NCBI RefSeq assembly: GCF_026184235.1
Contig: NZ_CP110806.1
Coordinates: 248,001-312,000, forward strand
Reading direction: 5' to 3'
From: Cellulomonas sp. S1-8
GTDB lineage: Bacteria > Actinomycetota > Actinomycetes > Actinomycetales > Cellulomonadaceae
Length of the DNA stretch: 64,000 nt
The stretch's first letter is position 1. Every line of letters begins with the position of its first letter. Under the pieces are notes generated by a model. It did not search any database and was not told where the DNA came from. It worked only from the letters and a program-made list of their open reading frames with translations. The position numbers were made by a program, and so were the translations under genes. Positions 15,493 through 24,911 of this stretch are shown here, one piece after another.

Positions 15493-16376
15493 CCGCCGTC
15501 CCGACACCCCGGGCCGCGACCGCCGCCCGGACCGCCGCCGACGCGGCGGTCGCCCGCGCCGACCGGCCCGTCGCGCACCGCAACGGCGGGCGCGCGGGCC
15601 TGCTGGGGCTCGCGCTCGTCGTCCGGCTGCGCTCGTCGATGCGCAACGTCGAGTTCGCCGTCGGCGCCGTCGCCGTCCCCGTCCTGCTGTACGGCATGTT
15701 CGGGCTGCCCAACGCGTCGTCGACGCTGCCCGGCGGCACGCGCGTCGGCCTGGCGATGCTGGTCTCGCTCACCGCCTACGGGGTCGTGTCGCTCGCGCTG
15801 TTCACGTTCGGCGAGGACGTCGCCAAGGAGCGGGGGCGGGGGTGGATCCGCACGTTGCGTGCGACGCCGTTCCCGACCGGCGTGCACCTGTGGGCCACGG
15901 CCCTGGGGTCGCTCGTGCACGCGGCGATGGTCGTGGCCGGCACGTGCCTGCTCGCGGCGACGGCCGGCGGGGTGCGGCTGGACGCCGGGCGGTGGGCGGC
16001 GTTCGCCGGCTTCATGACGGTCGGCGTCCTGCTGTTCAGCACCCTCGGCTTCGCGATCGCGTTCCTGGCCCGCCCCCGGGCGGCAACGGTCGTCGCGAAC
16101 CTGCTGTTCCTGCCGCTGTCGTTCGCGTCGGGCTTCTTCATGCCGCTGGGCGAGCTGCCGGCGATCGTCGGTGACGTCGCGCAGTGGCTGCCGACCTTCC
16201 ACTTCGGTCAGCTCGCCTACCGGATCGTCATGCCCGCCGACGACGTCGCCTTCTTCACCGGCGCACCGACCCAGCCCGTCGCGGTGCACGTCGCCTGGGT
16301 GCTGGGCAGTGCGCTGGTCCTGGGCGCCGTCGCCGTCCTCGCATCCCGCCGCGAGGCGGTGACCCGGCGGGTGTGA
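15489..16376 (+). CDS. ABC-2 type transporter permease
   Basis: A 295-residue membrane protein with six hydrophobic segments after a cytoplasmic N-terminus of about 45 residues. The pattern A-K-E-R-G-R-G-W-I-R-T-L-R-A-T-P is the conserved cytosolic motif of ABC-2 permeases, and the late F-A-S-G-F-F-M-P-L-G-E-L-P near 215 is the usual hairpin before the last helices. It is the partner of the preceding ATPase. After it comes a repeat-rich non-coding stretch. Confidence 0.9.
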   Translation: MTAVPTPRAATAARTAADAAVARADRPVAHRNGGRAGLLGLALVVRLRSSMRNVEFAVGAVAVPVLLYGMFGLPNASSTLPGGTRVGLAMLVSLTAYGVVSLALFTFGEDVAKERGRGWIRTLRATPFPTGVHLWATALGSLVHAAMVVAGTCLLAATAGGVRLDAGRWAAFAGFMTVGVLLFSTLGFAIAFLARPRAATVVANLLFLPLSFASGFFMPLGELPAIVGDVAQWLPTFHFGQLAYRIVMPADDVAFFTGAPTQPVAVHVAWVLGSALVLGAVAVLASRREAVTRRV

Positions 16377-16399
16377 GCGGGGCCGGGGCGGCAGGTCGC

Positions 16400-16460
16400 G
16401 GAACTGGTCACATCTGCACCGCCGCGGGCCGGAAGTGGTCACCTGTGCGACCACTTCCGG
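16400..16460. repeat. Palindromic repeat family 2, copy at 16.4 kb
   Basis: GGAACTGGTCAC at 16400-16411 is followed by a perfect inverted repeat: CCGGAAGTGGTC (16429-16440), an 8-base loop, and GACCACTTCCGG (16449-16460). The 12-bp stem just behind the ABC permease may also end transcription. The same architecture (12-bp arms, 8-base loop) is at 16812-16843. Confidence 0.85.
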
Positions 16461-16782
16461 TGAGCGGCTCGGCTCAGGCGCGGGTCAGCGCGTTCCGCGA
16501 CGGGCGGGTCCGAGCGACCGGCACAGCCGTCACCAGGATCCTGCCCCCGGTCTCCCGGTTCACGAAGGGCGCGAACCACGGCGCCAAGAAGCAGACGGTC
16601 ATCGACAGGCTCACCACGTTGTTCGACCGCTTCTCGACCTGTTGTGACGACGGTCGTCCCACAGCGACGTTCCCGTCATCGCCTCGATGCCCAGTCCCGC
16701 GATCACGCTCGCGCACGGGCGACGGCCAGGTCCACGGCATCGGCTCCGGTGGTCAGCTACCAGGAGTTCAGACGCCGGGCCG
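16461..16782. other. Non-coding stretch bounded by direct copies of repeat family 2
   Basis: No gene can be supported here. Short open frames on the minus strand (for example the peptides containing VIAGLGIEAMTGTSLWDD and NNVVSLSMTVCFLAPWFA) have no ribosome binding site and no recognisable family, and they could be the worn remains of a gene. The local GC content dips relative to its neighbours. Two direct copies of a 60-bp repeat flank it, which suggests a relic of an inserted element. Confidence 0.45.
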
Positions 16783-16843
16783 CAAGTGGTCACGTCCCTG
16801 CGGGTCGGAGGCCGGAAGTGGTCGCCGATGTGACCACTTCCGG
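16783..16843. repeat. Palindromic repeat family 2, copy at 16.8 kb
   Basis: GCAAGTGGTCAC (16782-16793) followed by CCGGAAGTGGTC (16812-16823), an 8-base loop, and GACCACTTCCGG (16832-16843). It is in the same orientation as the copy at 16.4 kb and ends nine bases past the stop codon of the minus-strand Fe-S protein, so it may also act as its terminator. Confidence 0.85.
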
Positions 16844-16851
16844 CCCCCGCC

Positions 16852-19149
16852 TCAGCTCCGGTCCGCCAGGCGGTCGCGGAGGAGGACGGCGATGTCCGCC
16901 ACCTCCGGGACACCGACGGTGGGCCGGGCCGGCCCCGACGGCCCGGCGGGTGCCCGAGTACCCGTTGCGCCTGCCCCGGGTGTCGGGTGGGTGCCCCCGA
17001 CGGCCGGCGTCGTCCCATCCGCAGCCCCGTTGTTCCCGTCCGCCGACGCCCGCGCGTGCGCCGCGACGCCGTCGCTGAGCATCACCGTGCAGAACGGGCA
17101 GGCGGTGGCGATGGCGTCGGCGCCCGTCGCGACGGCCTCGGCCGCGCGGACCGTGCCGATGCGCTCGCCGATCGACTCCTCCATCCACATGCGCGCCCCG
17201 CCGGCGCCGCAGCAGAACGACGTCTCGCGGTTGCGCGGCATCTCGGCCAGCGTGACGCCGGCCGCGGCCAGCAGCTCGCGCGGCGGCTCGTAGACCTGGT
17301 TGTGACGGCCCAGGTAGCAGGGGTCGTGGTACGTGACGGTGCTGCCCGTGCCGTCGTCGCCGGTGCCCGGCGCGAACCGCAGTCGGCCCTCCGCGACGAG
17401 CGTGTTGAGCAGCTGCGTGTGGTGCACGACCTCGAACCGCCCGCCCATCGCGGGGTACTCGCGCGAGATCGTGTTGAAGCAGTGCGCGCACGTCACGACG
17501 ATCCGCTGCGCGCCGACCTCGTTCAGGGTCTCGACGTTCTGCGCCGCGAGCATCTGGTAGAGCGCCTCGTTGCCGGCCCGACGGGCGGGGTCGCCGGTGC
17601 ACGTCTCGCCGTCGCCGAGCACCGCGAACGTCACGTCGGCGGCGTGCAGCAACTCGGCCACGGCGCGCGTGGTCTTCTTGGCGCGGTCCTCGAAGGCGCC
17701 CGCGCACCCGACCCAGAACACCCAGTCGACGTCGGCGGCCGACTCGACGTCGGCACCGATGACCGGCACGTCGAACGGCAGGTCCTTGGCCCAGTCGAGG
17801 CGCTGCCGCGCGGGCAGCCCCCACGGGTTGCCGCGCCGCTCCATCTTGGTGAACGTGCCGCCCAGCTCGGCCGGGAACGCCGACTCCATGAGGGTCTGGT
17901 AGCGGCGGATGTCGACGATCGTGTCGACGTGCTCGATGTCGACCGGGCACTGCTGCACGCACGCGCCGCACATGGTGCAGGCCCACAGGGCGTCGGCGTC
18001 GATGACGCCCGACCCGACCAGGTCGACGCCGAGGTGCGGGTCGGCGACGGCCTCCGGCGACGCGCCCACCGCCCGCGCCGCCTGCACGTACGGTGCCGTC
18101 GCCGCCGCATGGTCGCGCAGGGCCAGCACCAGCAGCTTGGGGCTCAGCGGCTTGCCCGTCGCCCAGGCCGGGCACTGGTCCTGGCAGCGGCCGCACTCCG
18201 TGCACGTCGCGACGTCGAGCAGTCCCTTCCACGGCAGGTCCTCGACCGCGCCGACGCCCAGGCGGACGTCGTCGGGCAGGTCGTCGACGGCCGTCAGGTC
18301 CAGCGGCTCGCCCGCGGCGTCGCGCAGGGGCGTCAACGGACCCAGCGCGGGCGCGCCGTCGGGGTTCCGCTGGGCGTACACGTTGACGATCGCGAGGAAC
18401 CGGTGCCACGCGACGCCCATCGTCGGCTGCAGCCCGACGACCACGAACCACGTCATCGACACGAGGATCTTGACGAGCGCCACGACGACGACGGCCGTCA
18501 CGAGCGTGTCGGCGTCCGCCGCCGCCCACGACGCGCCGAACCACGCCGTCAACGGGAAGTGCAGCGCCGTCGCCCACGGCTCACCGTCCTGCACGCCCAG
18601 CGCGTACTCCAGCCCGCGCAGCGCGAGCACCGCGACGACGACCAGCAGGATCGTCGCCTCGACGACGTACGCCCACACCTGGTTCGACCCGAAGAACCGC
18701 GACCTGCGCTGCACCGCCTCCGACGCGTCCGCGCGCGGACGCACCCGCTGCCGCAGCACCGTCAGGTAGCTGATCCCGAGCAGGCCCAGCCACGCGAACG
18801 CCTCGATCGCCCACTCCAGGGGGACGAAGTGCGCGAGGAACGGCAGGCCGTACCGCGGGTCGACGAGCTGCCCGTACCCGGTCAGCAGCGTCACGACCAG
18901 CACGGGGAACGACACCATCACCACCCAGTGCGCCACCCGCACTACGGGGCGCTGCTGGAACCGCCCGTGGCCCAGCACCTGGCGCACGAGCGTCGCCAGC
19001 CGGGGCCCGACGGGCGCCCAGCGTCCGGGCAGCGGCCGTCCGATCCGGACGGTCCGCACGATGACGACGACGCCGCGGGCGAACACCGCCACACCGACGA
19101 CCGTCGCGAGCCCGGCCAGCACGAGCGCCACCACCTGCGTTGCGTTCAC
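16852..19149 (-). CDS. Membrane-bound Fe-S oxidoreductase (heterodisulfide reductase-related, CCG domains)
   Basis: A 765-residue protein. The first ~250 residues carry about five to six membrane helices with conserved His residues (nitrate-reductase gamma-like cytochrome b fold). Two [4Fe-4S] ferredoxin motifs follow: C-T-E-C-G-R-C-Q-D-Q-C-P near 320 and C-T-M-C-G-A-C-V-Q-Q-C-P near 395. The C-terminal half holds two CCG-type cysteine-rich domains (HDPCYLGRHN, SFCCGAGGARMW). This is the large actinobacterial Fe-S reductase related to HdrD/GlpC, thought to shuttle electrons with the quinone pool; the donor is unknown. A Pro/Gly/Ala-rich tail of about 60 residues is specific to this copy. Confidence 0.88.
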   Translation of the reverse strand: MNATQVVALVLAGLATVVGVAVFARGVVVIVRTVRIGRPLPGRWAPVGPRLATLVRQVLGHGRFQQRPVVRVAHWVVMVSFPVLVVTLLTGYGQLVDPRYGLPFLAHFVPLEWAIEAFAWLGLLGISYLTVLRQRVRPRADASEAVQRRSRFFGSNQVWAYVVEATILLVVVAVLALRGLEYALGVQDGEPWATALHFPLTAWFGASWAAADADTLVTAVVVVALVKILVSMTWFVVVGLQPTMGVAWHRFLAIVNVYAQRNPDGAPALGPLTPLRDAAGEPLDLTAVDDLPDDVRLGVGAVEDLPWKGLLDVATCTECGRCQDQCPAWATGKPLSPKLLVLALRDHAAATAPYVQAARAVGASPEAVADPHLGVDLVGSGVIDADALWACTMCGACVQQCPVDIEHVDTIVDIRRYQTLMESAFPAELGGTFTKMERRGNPWGLPARQRLDWAKDLPFDVPVIGADVESAADVDWVFWVGCAGAFEDRAKKTTRAVAELLHAADVTFAVLGDGETCTGDPARRAGNEALYQMLAAQNVETLNEVGAQRIVVTCAHCFNTISREYPAMGGRFEVVHHTQLLNTLVAEGRLRFAPGTGDDGTGSTVTYHDPCYLGRHNQVYEPPRELLAAAGVTLAEMPRNRETSFCCGAGGARMWMEESIGERIGTVRAAEAVATGADAIATACPFCTVMLSDGVAAHARASADGNNGAADGTTPAVGGTHPTPGAGATGTRAPAGPSGPARPTVGVPEVADIAVLLRDRLADRS

Positions 19150-19261
19150 GCGGTCAACCTAGCGCCCGCCCCCCACCCCGATGACCCGCCCACGACCGAC
19201 GCCCCCGCCACCCCCACCCGTCGAACTCGCGGCTCGGCGGCTTCCGGGGCTGGTGGCCGCC

Positions 19262-19304
19262 GTCGATCCAGCCCGCGCCCGTGGGTGCCCGGGGCTGGAT
19301 CGAC
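19262..19304. terminator. Long perfect hairpin after the CrtI-like gene
   Basis: GTCGATCCAGCCC (19262-19274) pairs perfectly with GGGCTGGATCGAC (19292-19304), a 13-bp stem with a 17-base loop, just past the minus-strand stop at 19326. A smaller CCCGCGAGGCGGG hairpin lies next to it (19308-19320). Confidence 0.6.
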
Positions 19305-19325
19305 CTCCCGCGAGGCGGGTGGGGG

Positions 19326-20756
19326 TCAGGGGATGAGGTCGGCAGGGTGGGCCCGCAGGCCGAAGCGGTCGCGCAGGGCCGTGGCGGCCGCCCACCAGCC
19401 GGCCATGCCGTGCACGCCGGGGCCCGGGGTCGCCGACGACGAGCACAGGTACAGCCCGGGCACGCGCGTCCGCCACGGCGTGGGGGACAGGCGGGGCCGG
19501 GCCAGCAGCCGGTACATCGTCGTGGTGCCGCCGGTGATGTCCCCGCCCGGCAGGCTGCGGTTGTCGTCGGCGAGCCGCGCGGCGGGCGTGCCCCAGGAGT
19601 CGACGACGAGGTCGCGGACGCCCGGCGCGTGCCGCTCGATCTCGTCGAGGACCGCCTCGCGCGGGTCCAGCGGGGAACCGTTGGGGACGTGCGCGTACGC
19701 CCACACGACGCTGTGGCCGTCCGGTGCGCGCGACGGGTCGAACACGGTCGGCTGCGACAGCAGCACGTACGGGCGCTCGGCGTGCAGCCCGCGCCGCACG
19801 ACCGCCTCCGCGCGGGCGATCTGCCCCCACTCGCCGCCCAGGTGCACGGTCGACGCCTCGCCCACGCGCGGGTCCAGCCACGGGACGGGAGCGGACAGCA
19901 GCAGGTCGGCCCGGGCGACGCTGCCCCCGCGCGGCAGCACCCGCGGGACCTGCCCGTGGTACGCGTCCGGCGTGATGCGCCGCAGCTCCTCCGTCGTCAC
20001 GTCCGCCAGGACGATGCGGGCGTCGGACAGATCCCGGACGTCGTCGACCCGGCGGCCCGTCTCGACGCGCCCGCCGTGCGCCTCGAGGTCCGCGACGAGC
20101 GCGTCGGCGACGCGCTGCGCACCCCCGACGGGCAGCCCCCAGCCGCGGACGTGGGCGTGCAGCGCGAGGACGACGCCGGCGGCGGCCGCCGCGAGCGACC
20201 CCAGCGGCTCCCCCGGGTGCGCGAGCACCCCGGCGAGGAGGGCGCGCGCGTCGCGGCCCTGGACGCCGAGCGACGAGCCGTACCGCGTGGCCGTCAGCGT
20301 CGCGGCGCCCAGCAGCGCGAGCGCGACGGGGTCGTGGGGCACGCGCACGACGGGGGAGAGCGCGACGCGGGTGATCGCGTCGGCGCGCTCAACCAGCGGC
20401 GCGAACGTGCGGCGCCACGCCGCACCGTCGCGGCCGAGCCCCGCGGCGGTCGCCTCGAGGTCCCGGTACGCGAGCACCGCCGTCGCGCCCAGCGGGTGGG
20501 CGTAGGCGACGTCCGGGACGACGTACGGCACACGGTCCGTCAGGCCCCACGCGCGGAAGAACGGCGACGCGAGCCCGAGCGGGTGCACCGCCGAGTACAT
20601 GTCGTACGTGGTGCCGCCGCGGCGCAGGGACCGCACGCCCCCGCCCGCTGCCGGCTCGGCCTCCAGGACGACGACGCGCAGGCCCGCGCGCGCGAGCGTC
20701 ACGGCCCCCGCGAGCCCGTTGGGGCCGGAGCCGACGACGTAGGCGTCGGGCGTCAC
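19326..20756 (-). CDS. CrtI-like FAD-dependent oxidoreductase (phytoene desaturase/NAD(P)-binding amine-oxidase family)
   Basis: A 476-residue flavoprotein. The N-terminal dinucleotide fold [22 protein letters not shown] with downstream V-V-L-E-A-E is clear, and the C-terminal [20 protein letters not shown] motif is the FAD-binding end of the phytoene desaturase family. No carotenoid genes are near, so it may belong to the PYROXD2-like branch, whose substrate is unknown. GTG 20756 is chosen because the fold begins seven residues later; the upstream sequence is low complexity and lacks a good ribosome binding site. Confidence 0.85.
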   Translation of the reverse strand: MTPDAYVVGSGPNGLAGAVTLARAGLRVVVLEAEPAAGGGVRSLRRGGTTYDMYSAVHPLGLASPFFRAWGLTDRVPYVVPDVAYAHPLGATAVLAYRDLEATAAGLGRDGAAWRRTFAPLVERADAITRVALSPVVRVPHDPVALALLGAATLTATRYGSSLGVQGRDARALLAGVLAHPGEPLGSLAAAAAGVVLALHAHVRGWGLPVGGAQRVADALVADLEAHGGRVETGRRVDDVRDLSDARIVLADVTTEELRRITPDAYHGQVPRVLPRGGSVARADLLLSAPVPWLDPRVGEASTVHLGGEWGQIARAEAVVRRGLHAERPYVLLSQPTVFDPSRAPDGHSVVWAYAHVPNGSPLDPREAVLDEIERHAPGVRDLVVDSWGTPAARLADDNRSLPGGDITGGTTTMYRLLARPRLSPTPWRTRVPGLYLCSSSATPGPGVHGMAGWWAAATALRDRFGLRAHPADLIP

Positions 20757-21243
20757 GGGGTCGCCCCAGGGGCCGGCGCCGGGGGTGTGCGGCGGCCGGT
20801 TGCGGTCGGTGCTGCGGCGCGGGAGCAGGCCATGATCCACCCTCGCACGGGGGTCGCCCGCGCGCCGGGTCGACGCCGGGGACCGGTCGGTGGGGTGCGC
20901 GCGGGACGTGTCCGGCCCGGCGGGTGACGTCGCACACGTCCGTCGCCCGACGGGTCGCCCCGCCGGGCCGACGAGCGCACGGTTGGTAGCATCGGCACGT
21001 CCCCCGCACCCACCACGACGCGTCTGACCAGCACGGACCCGCAGCCGACGACGCGGGACGCCGGGCCGGTCGCAGCGCGCCGTCCGCGGTGGCACCCGGC
21101 GACCGTGATCCGTCGACGCCGTCGGGTCGCACCCACCGGCCGCGACCCGACCGACCGCCACCCGGCGGGCCACGACCCACGACCACCACCCGACCGACCA
21201 GGACCCGACCGACCACCCGCCCCCGACACGGACGGAGCCGGAC
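20757..21243. other. Non-coding region between the CrtI-like and mrp genes
   Basis: These 487 bases separate divergent genes and show no credible reading frame. A likely -10 hexamer TAGCAT (20987-20992) would give an mrp leader of roughly 245 bases. Between 21141 and 21232 the leader is strongly C/A-rich with repeated GACCGACC and CCACCACCC words and low secondary-structure potential on the transcribed strand. I cannot match it to a known riboswitch. Confidence 0.5.
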
Positions 21244-24200
21244 GTGCTGCTGCTGCTGACGATCCACCTCGCAGCGGCCCTCGTCGCGCCCGTGCTCTTC
21301 CGCCTGTGGGGACGACGGGCCTTCTGGGCCCTCGCGCTGGCGCCCGCGTCGGCGGCCGTGTGGGCGCTGAGCTGGACGACCGAGGTGCGGGCGGGACGCG
21401 GCCCGACCGAGTCCGTCGAGTGGATCCCCGCGCTCGGGCTCGAGCTGAGCTTCCGCCTCGACACGCTGTCGTGGCTGATGACGGTCGTGGTGGGCGGTGT
21501 AGGCGCGCTCGTGCTCGTCTACTGCGCCGCCTACTTCTCCCCGACGGCGTCGGGCCTGGGACGGTTCGGCGGCGTGTTCACGGCCTTCGCCGGGTCGATG
21601 CTCGGCCTGGTCACGGCCGACGACATGCTCCTGCTGTTCGTGTTCTGGGAGCTGACGACGGTGACGTCGTACCTGCTCATCGGGCACTACGCGGACCGCA
21701 AGGCGAGCCGCCGCGCCGCCATGCAGGCGATCATCGTGACGACCGCGGGCGGCCTGGCGATGCTCGTCGGCGTCGTCATCCTCGGCCACGCCGCCGGGTC
21801 GTACTCGCTGTCCGGGCTCATGGCCGACCCGCCCGCGACGTCCCCGGTCGTCGTCGCCGCGGTCGCGTGCCTGCTCGCCGGGGCCGCCACCAAGTCGGCC
21901 CTCATCCCCTTCCACTTCTGGCTGCCCGCGGCGATGGCCGCACCCACGCCCGTCAGCGCCTACCTGCACGCGGCCGCCATGGTGAAGGCCGGCGTGTACC
22001 TGGTGGCCCGGTTCGCCCCCGCGTACGCCGAGCTGCCGCTGTGGCGCTGGACGATCGTCGTGCTGGGCACCGGGACCCTGCTGCTCGGCGGGTACCGCGC
22101 GCTGCGCCAGCACGACCTCAAGCTGGTCCTCGCGTTCGGCACGGTCAGCCAGCTCGGCCTGATCGTCCTGCTCGTCGGGCTCGGCACGCAGGAGACGGCG
22201 CTGGCCGGCCTCGCGATGCTCGGCGCGCACGCGATGTTCAAGGCGGCCCTGTTCCTGGTGGTCGGCACGGTCGACGTCGCGTGCGGCACCCGCGACCTGC
22301 GGCGCCTGTCCGGCGTCGGCCGCACGCTGCCGTGGACCGCGCTCGCGGGCGGCCTGGCGATCGCGTCGATGATCGGCCTGCCGCCGTTCGCGGGCTACGT
22401 CGCCAAGGAGGCGGGGCTCGAGGGCGTCGTGCACCTCGAGGACGGCACGATCGGCTGGATCGTGCTCGCGGCCTTCGTCGTCGGGTCGGCGCTGACCGTC
22501 GCGTACGGCCTGCGCTGGTGGTGGGGCGCGTTCGCGACGAAGGACGCGCTGGTCCCGCAGTCCAAGACGCAGGACTCCGAGGGCGTCGCGACGACGACGT
22601 CGCTGGCCGCGGGCGGTGACGAGTCCGTCGAGCCCGCGCCGGTGACCCGGCCGTCGTTCCTGCTGACGGCGCCGGCGCTCGTGCTGTCGTTCCTGGGCCT
22701 GGGCGTGGCGGTGCTGCCGCAGCTCGGCGAGCACCTGCTGGCCCCGTACGCCGCGACGTACCCGCTGGGCGAGCCGGGGCACCTGCTGCTGTGGGGCGGG
22801 TTCGGCCTGGTGCTGTGGCTGACGGTCGGCATCCTCAGCGCCGGCGGGCTGCTGTTCCTCGCACGCGACAAGATCGAGCGCTGGCAGGCGCGCGTGCCGC
22901 ACCTGCTGGAGGCGGACCTCACGTACCGGCGGTCCATGCGCCGGCTCGACGACCTCGCGGCCGACGTCACCGCCGTCACCCAGCGCGGCTCCCTGCCCCT
23001 GTACCTCAGCGTCATCCTCGTGGCGTGGGTGGCCGCGGTGGGCAGCGCGCTGGTCACGGGCACGACGTTCCCGCAGGAGGTGCGGGCCTGGGACTACACC
23101 GCGCAGACGGCGTTCGCGGCCGCGTCGATCGTCTCGGCGATCCTCGTCGCACGCGCCCGCCGACGCCTCAAGGCCGTGATCCTCGCCGGGATCAGCGGGT
23201 ACGCGGTCGCCGGCATGTTCCTGCTGTACGGCGCGCCGGACCTCGCGGTCACGCAGGTGCTGGTGGAGACGGTCACGCTGGTCGTGCTCGTCCTGGTGCT
23301 GCGTCGCCTGCCCCCGTACTTCTCGGACCGTCCGCTCGCGGGGTCCCGGTGGCTGCGCCTGGGGCTGGGCCTGGCGGTCGGGACCGTGGTGGCCGGCGTC
23401 GCGCTCGTCGCCCCGTCGGCCCGCGTGCACGCGCCGGTGTCCGCGGACTTCGCGACCGAGGCCTACGAGTTCGGCGGTGGCAAGAACATCGTCAACGTGA
23501 CGCTCGTCGACATCCGCGCGTGGGACACGATGGGCGAGATCTCGGTGCTGCTCGTCGCGGCCACCGGCGTCGCCTCGCTGGTGTTCCTGTCCGCGCGCGG
23601 CGGCCGGATCTTCCGCGAGCGCGAGGCGCCCGCCGACCGCGCCGTGTGGGGCGGCACCCCGGACCCGATGGCCACGCTGCGCCGTCCGCGCGCCGCAGCG
23701 CCGGCCTCCGCGCCGGCCCCCGAGCCCGTGCCCGCCGCCCCCGCGACGCCCGCGCGCGGCACCGCGCGCCCGGTCGGGTCACGCGCGCGGGAGTGGCTGC
23801 GTGCGGGCCGCACGGTCGCGCCGCAGCGCCGCTCCGTCATCTTCGAGGTCGTCGTGCGCCTGCTGTTCCACACGATGATCGTGTACTCGGCGTTCCTGCT
23901 GTTCAGCGGCCACAACCAGCCCGGCGGCGGGTTCGCCGCGGGGCTCGTCACGGGCATCGCGCTGGCGGTGCGCTACCTCGCGGGCGGGCGGTACGAGCTC
24001 GGTGAGGCGGCGCCCGTGCAGCCCGGTGTGCTGCTGGGGCTCGGCCTGTTCCTGTCCGCGGGCGTCGGGCTGGCGGCGCTGGTCGTCGGCGGCACCGTGC
24101 TGGAGTCCTGGATCCTCGAGTTCAGCCTGCCGCTGTGGGGTGAGGTCAAGCTCGTGACCAGCCTGTTCTTCGACGTGGGGGTGTACCTCGTCGTGGTGGG

Positions 24201-24357
24201 GCTCGTGCTCGACATCCTGCGCAGCCTGGGCGCCGAGATCGACCGGCGCGCGGAGTCCGGCGAGGACGACGTGCCGGACCACGCCGTCGGCGGCGACGAG
24301 CTCGTGATCGCCCACATCCCGGCCCTCGGTGGGGACGACCCGGGGGTGGTCCGGTGA
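21244..24357 (+). CDS. mrpA: Na+(K+)/H+ antiporter subunit A with fused MnhB domain (MrpAB)
   Basis: A 1037-residue multi-spanning protein. Residues ~1-500 are an NuoL/MrpA-type proton-pumping module ([32 protein letters not shown]). Helices and the DUF4040/MbhE region ([20 protein letters not shown]) lie at ~640-790. From about residue 860 an MnhB domain is fused ([41 protein letters not shown]). It exchanges cytoplasmic cations for protons as part of the Mrp complex. GTG start; the next gene overlaps by 4 bp. Confidence 0.95.
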   Translation: MLLLLTIHLAAALVAPVLFRLWGRRAFWALALAPASAAVWALSWTTEVRAGRGPTESVEWIPALGLELSFRLDTLSWLMTVVVGGVGALVLVYCAAYFSPTASGLGRFGGVFTAFAGSMLGLVTADDMLLLFVFWELTTVTSYLLIGHYADRKASRRAAMQAIIVTTAGGLAMLVGVVILGHAAGSYSLSGLMADPPATSPVVVAAVACLLAGAATKSALIPFHFWLPAAMAAPTPVSAYLHAAAMVKAGVYLVARFAPAYAELPLWRWTIVVLGTGTLLLGGYRALRQHDLKLVLAFGTVSQLGLIVLLVGLGTQETALAGLAMLGAHAMFKAALFLVVGTVDVACGTRDLRRLSGVGRTLPWTALAGGLAIASMIGLPPFAGYVAKEAGLEGVVHLEDGTIGWIVLAAFVVGSALTVAYGLRWWWGAFATKDALVPQSKTQDSEGVATTTSLAAGGDESVEPAPVTRPSFLLTAPALVLSFLGLGVAVLPQLGEHLLAPYAATYPLGEPGHLLLWGGFGLVLWLTVGILSAGGLLFLARDKIERWQARVPHLLEADLTYRRSMRRLDDLAADVTAVTQRGSLPLYLSVILVAWVAAVGSALVTGTTFPQEVRAWDYTAQTAFAAASIVSAILVARARRRLKAVILAGISGYAVAGMFLLYGAPDLAVTQVLVETVTLVVLVLVLRRLPPYFSDRPLAGSRWLRLGLGLAVGTVVAGVALVAPSARVHAPVSADFATEAYEFGGGKNIVNVTLVDIRAWDTMGEISVLLVAATGVASLVFLSARGGRIFREREAPADRAVWGGTPDPMATLRRPRAAAPASAPAPEPVPAAPATPARGTARPVGSRAREWLRAGRTVAPQRRSVIFEVVVRLLFHTMIVYSAFLLFSGHNQPGGGFAAGLVTGIALAVRYLAGGRYELGEAAPVQPGVLLGLGLFLSAGVGLAALVVGGTVLESWILEFSLPLWGEVKLVTSLFFDVGVYLVVVGLVLDILRSLGAEIDRRAESGEDDVPDHAVGGDELVIAHIPALGGDDPGVVR

Positions 24358-24911
24358 CCGACGTCGTCATGAGCCCCAACATCGTGTTCGTCATCACGAT
24401 CGGCGCGCTGTTCACGGTCGGGGTGTACCTGGTGCTGGAGCGCAGCCTGACGCGCATCCTGCTGGGCATCATCCTGCTGGGCAACGGCACCAACCTGCTG
24501 ATCCTCGTGGCGGGCGGCGCCGCGGGGTCGCCGCCGCTCATCGGCGTCGAGTCCGACCGGCCCATGAGCGACCCGCTGCCGCAGGCCCTCATCCTCACGG
24601 CCATCGTCATCACGCTCGGCCTCACCGCGTTCCTGCTGGCCATGGCGTACCGGTCGTGGCAGCTGCACCGGCACGACGAGGTGCAGGACGACGTCGAGGA
24701 CCGGCGCATCGCCCGGCTCGCGGCGCGCGACGAGCGCGCGTTCGAGGACGACGACACCGAGTCCGACGGCGAGACCCTCGACGAGGAGGCCGCGAGCGCC
24801 CGCGACGAGACCGACGAGGGCGGGCCGTTCGACGCCCACCGCTCGCACGACGCCCACCGCGCGCACGGCACGCACGACGGCCACGGCACGCAGGGGGAGG
24901 AGGGCCGGTGA
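24354..24911 (+). CDS. mrpC: Mrp antiporter subunit C with charged His-rich tail
   Basis: A 185-residue NuoK-like protein with three membrane helices in the first 105 residues (G-I-I-L-L-G-N-G-T-N-L-L-I, Q-A-L-I-L-T-A-I-V-I-T-L-G-L-T-A). The family is usually about 110-130 residues; here an acidic tail and a final H-R-S-H-D-A-H-R-A-H-G-T-H-D-G-H segment extend it on the cytoplasmic side. The GTG start overlaps mrpA and the stop overlaps mrpD. The tail could sense or bind metal, but that is speculation. Confidence 0.93.
   Translation: MTDVVMSPNIVFVITIGALFTVGVYLVLERSLTRILLGIILLGNGTNLLILVAGGAAGSPPLIGVESDRPMSDPLPQALILTAIVITLGLTAFLLAMAYRSWQLHRHDEVQDDVEDRRIARLAARDERAFEDDDTESDGETLDEEAASARDETDEGGPFDAHRSHDAHRAHGTHDGHGTQGEEGR

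Noticed and set aside
16474..16740. A small minus-strand gene of 88 codons in the repeat-bounded gap
   Set aside because: No ribosome binding site, no known family and frame-shifted relation to the neighbouring open frame; treated as possible gene remains only.
16987..20505. A 1172-codon open frame on the plus strand
   Set aside because: It is the complement of the Fe-S reductase and CrtI-like genes, both of which carry clear motifs on the minus strand.
20389..23430. A 1013-codon open frame on the minus strand
   Set aside because: It runs antisense through mrpA; composition (Gln/Arg/His/Asp rich) is that of a reversed coding sequence and the mrpA motifs are unambiguous.
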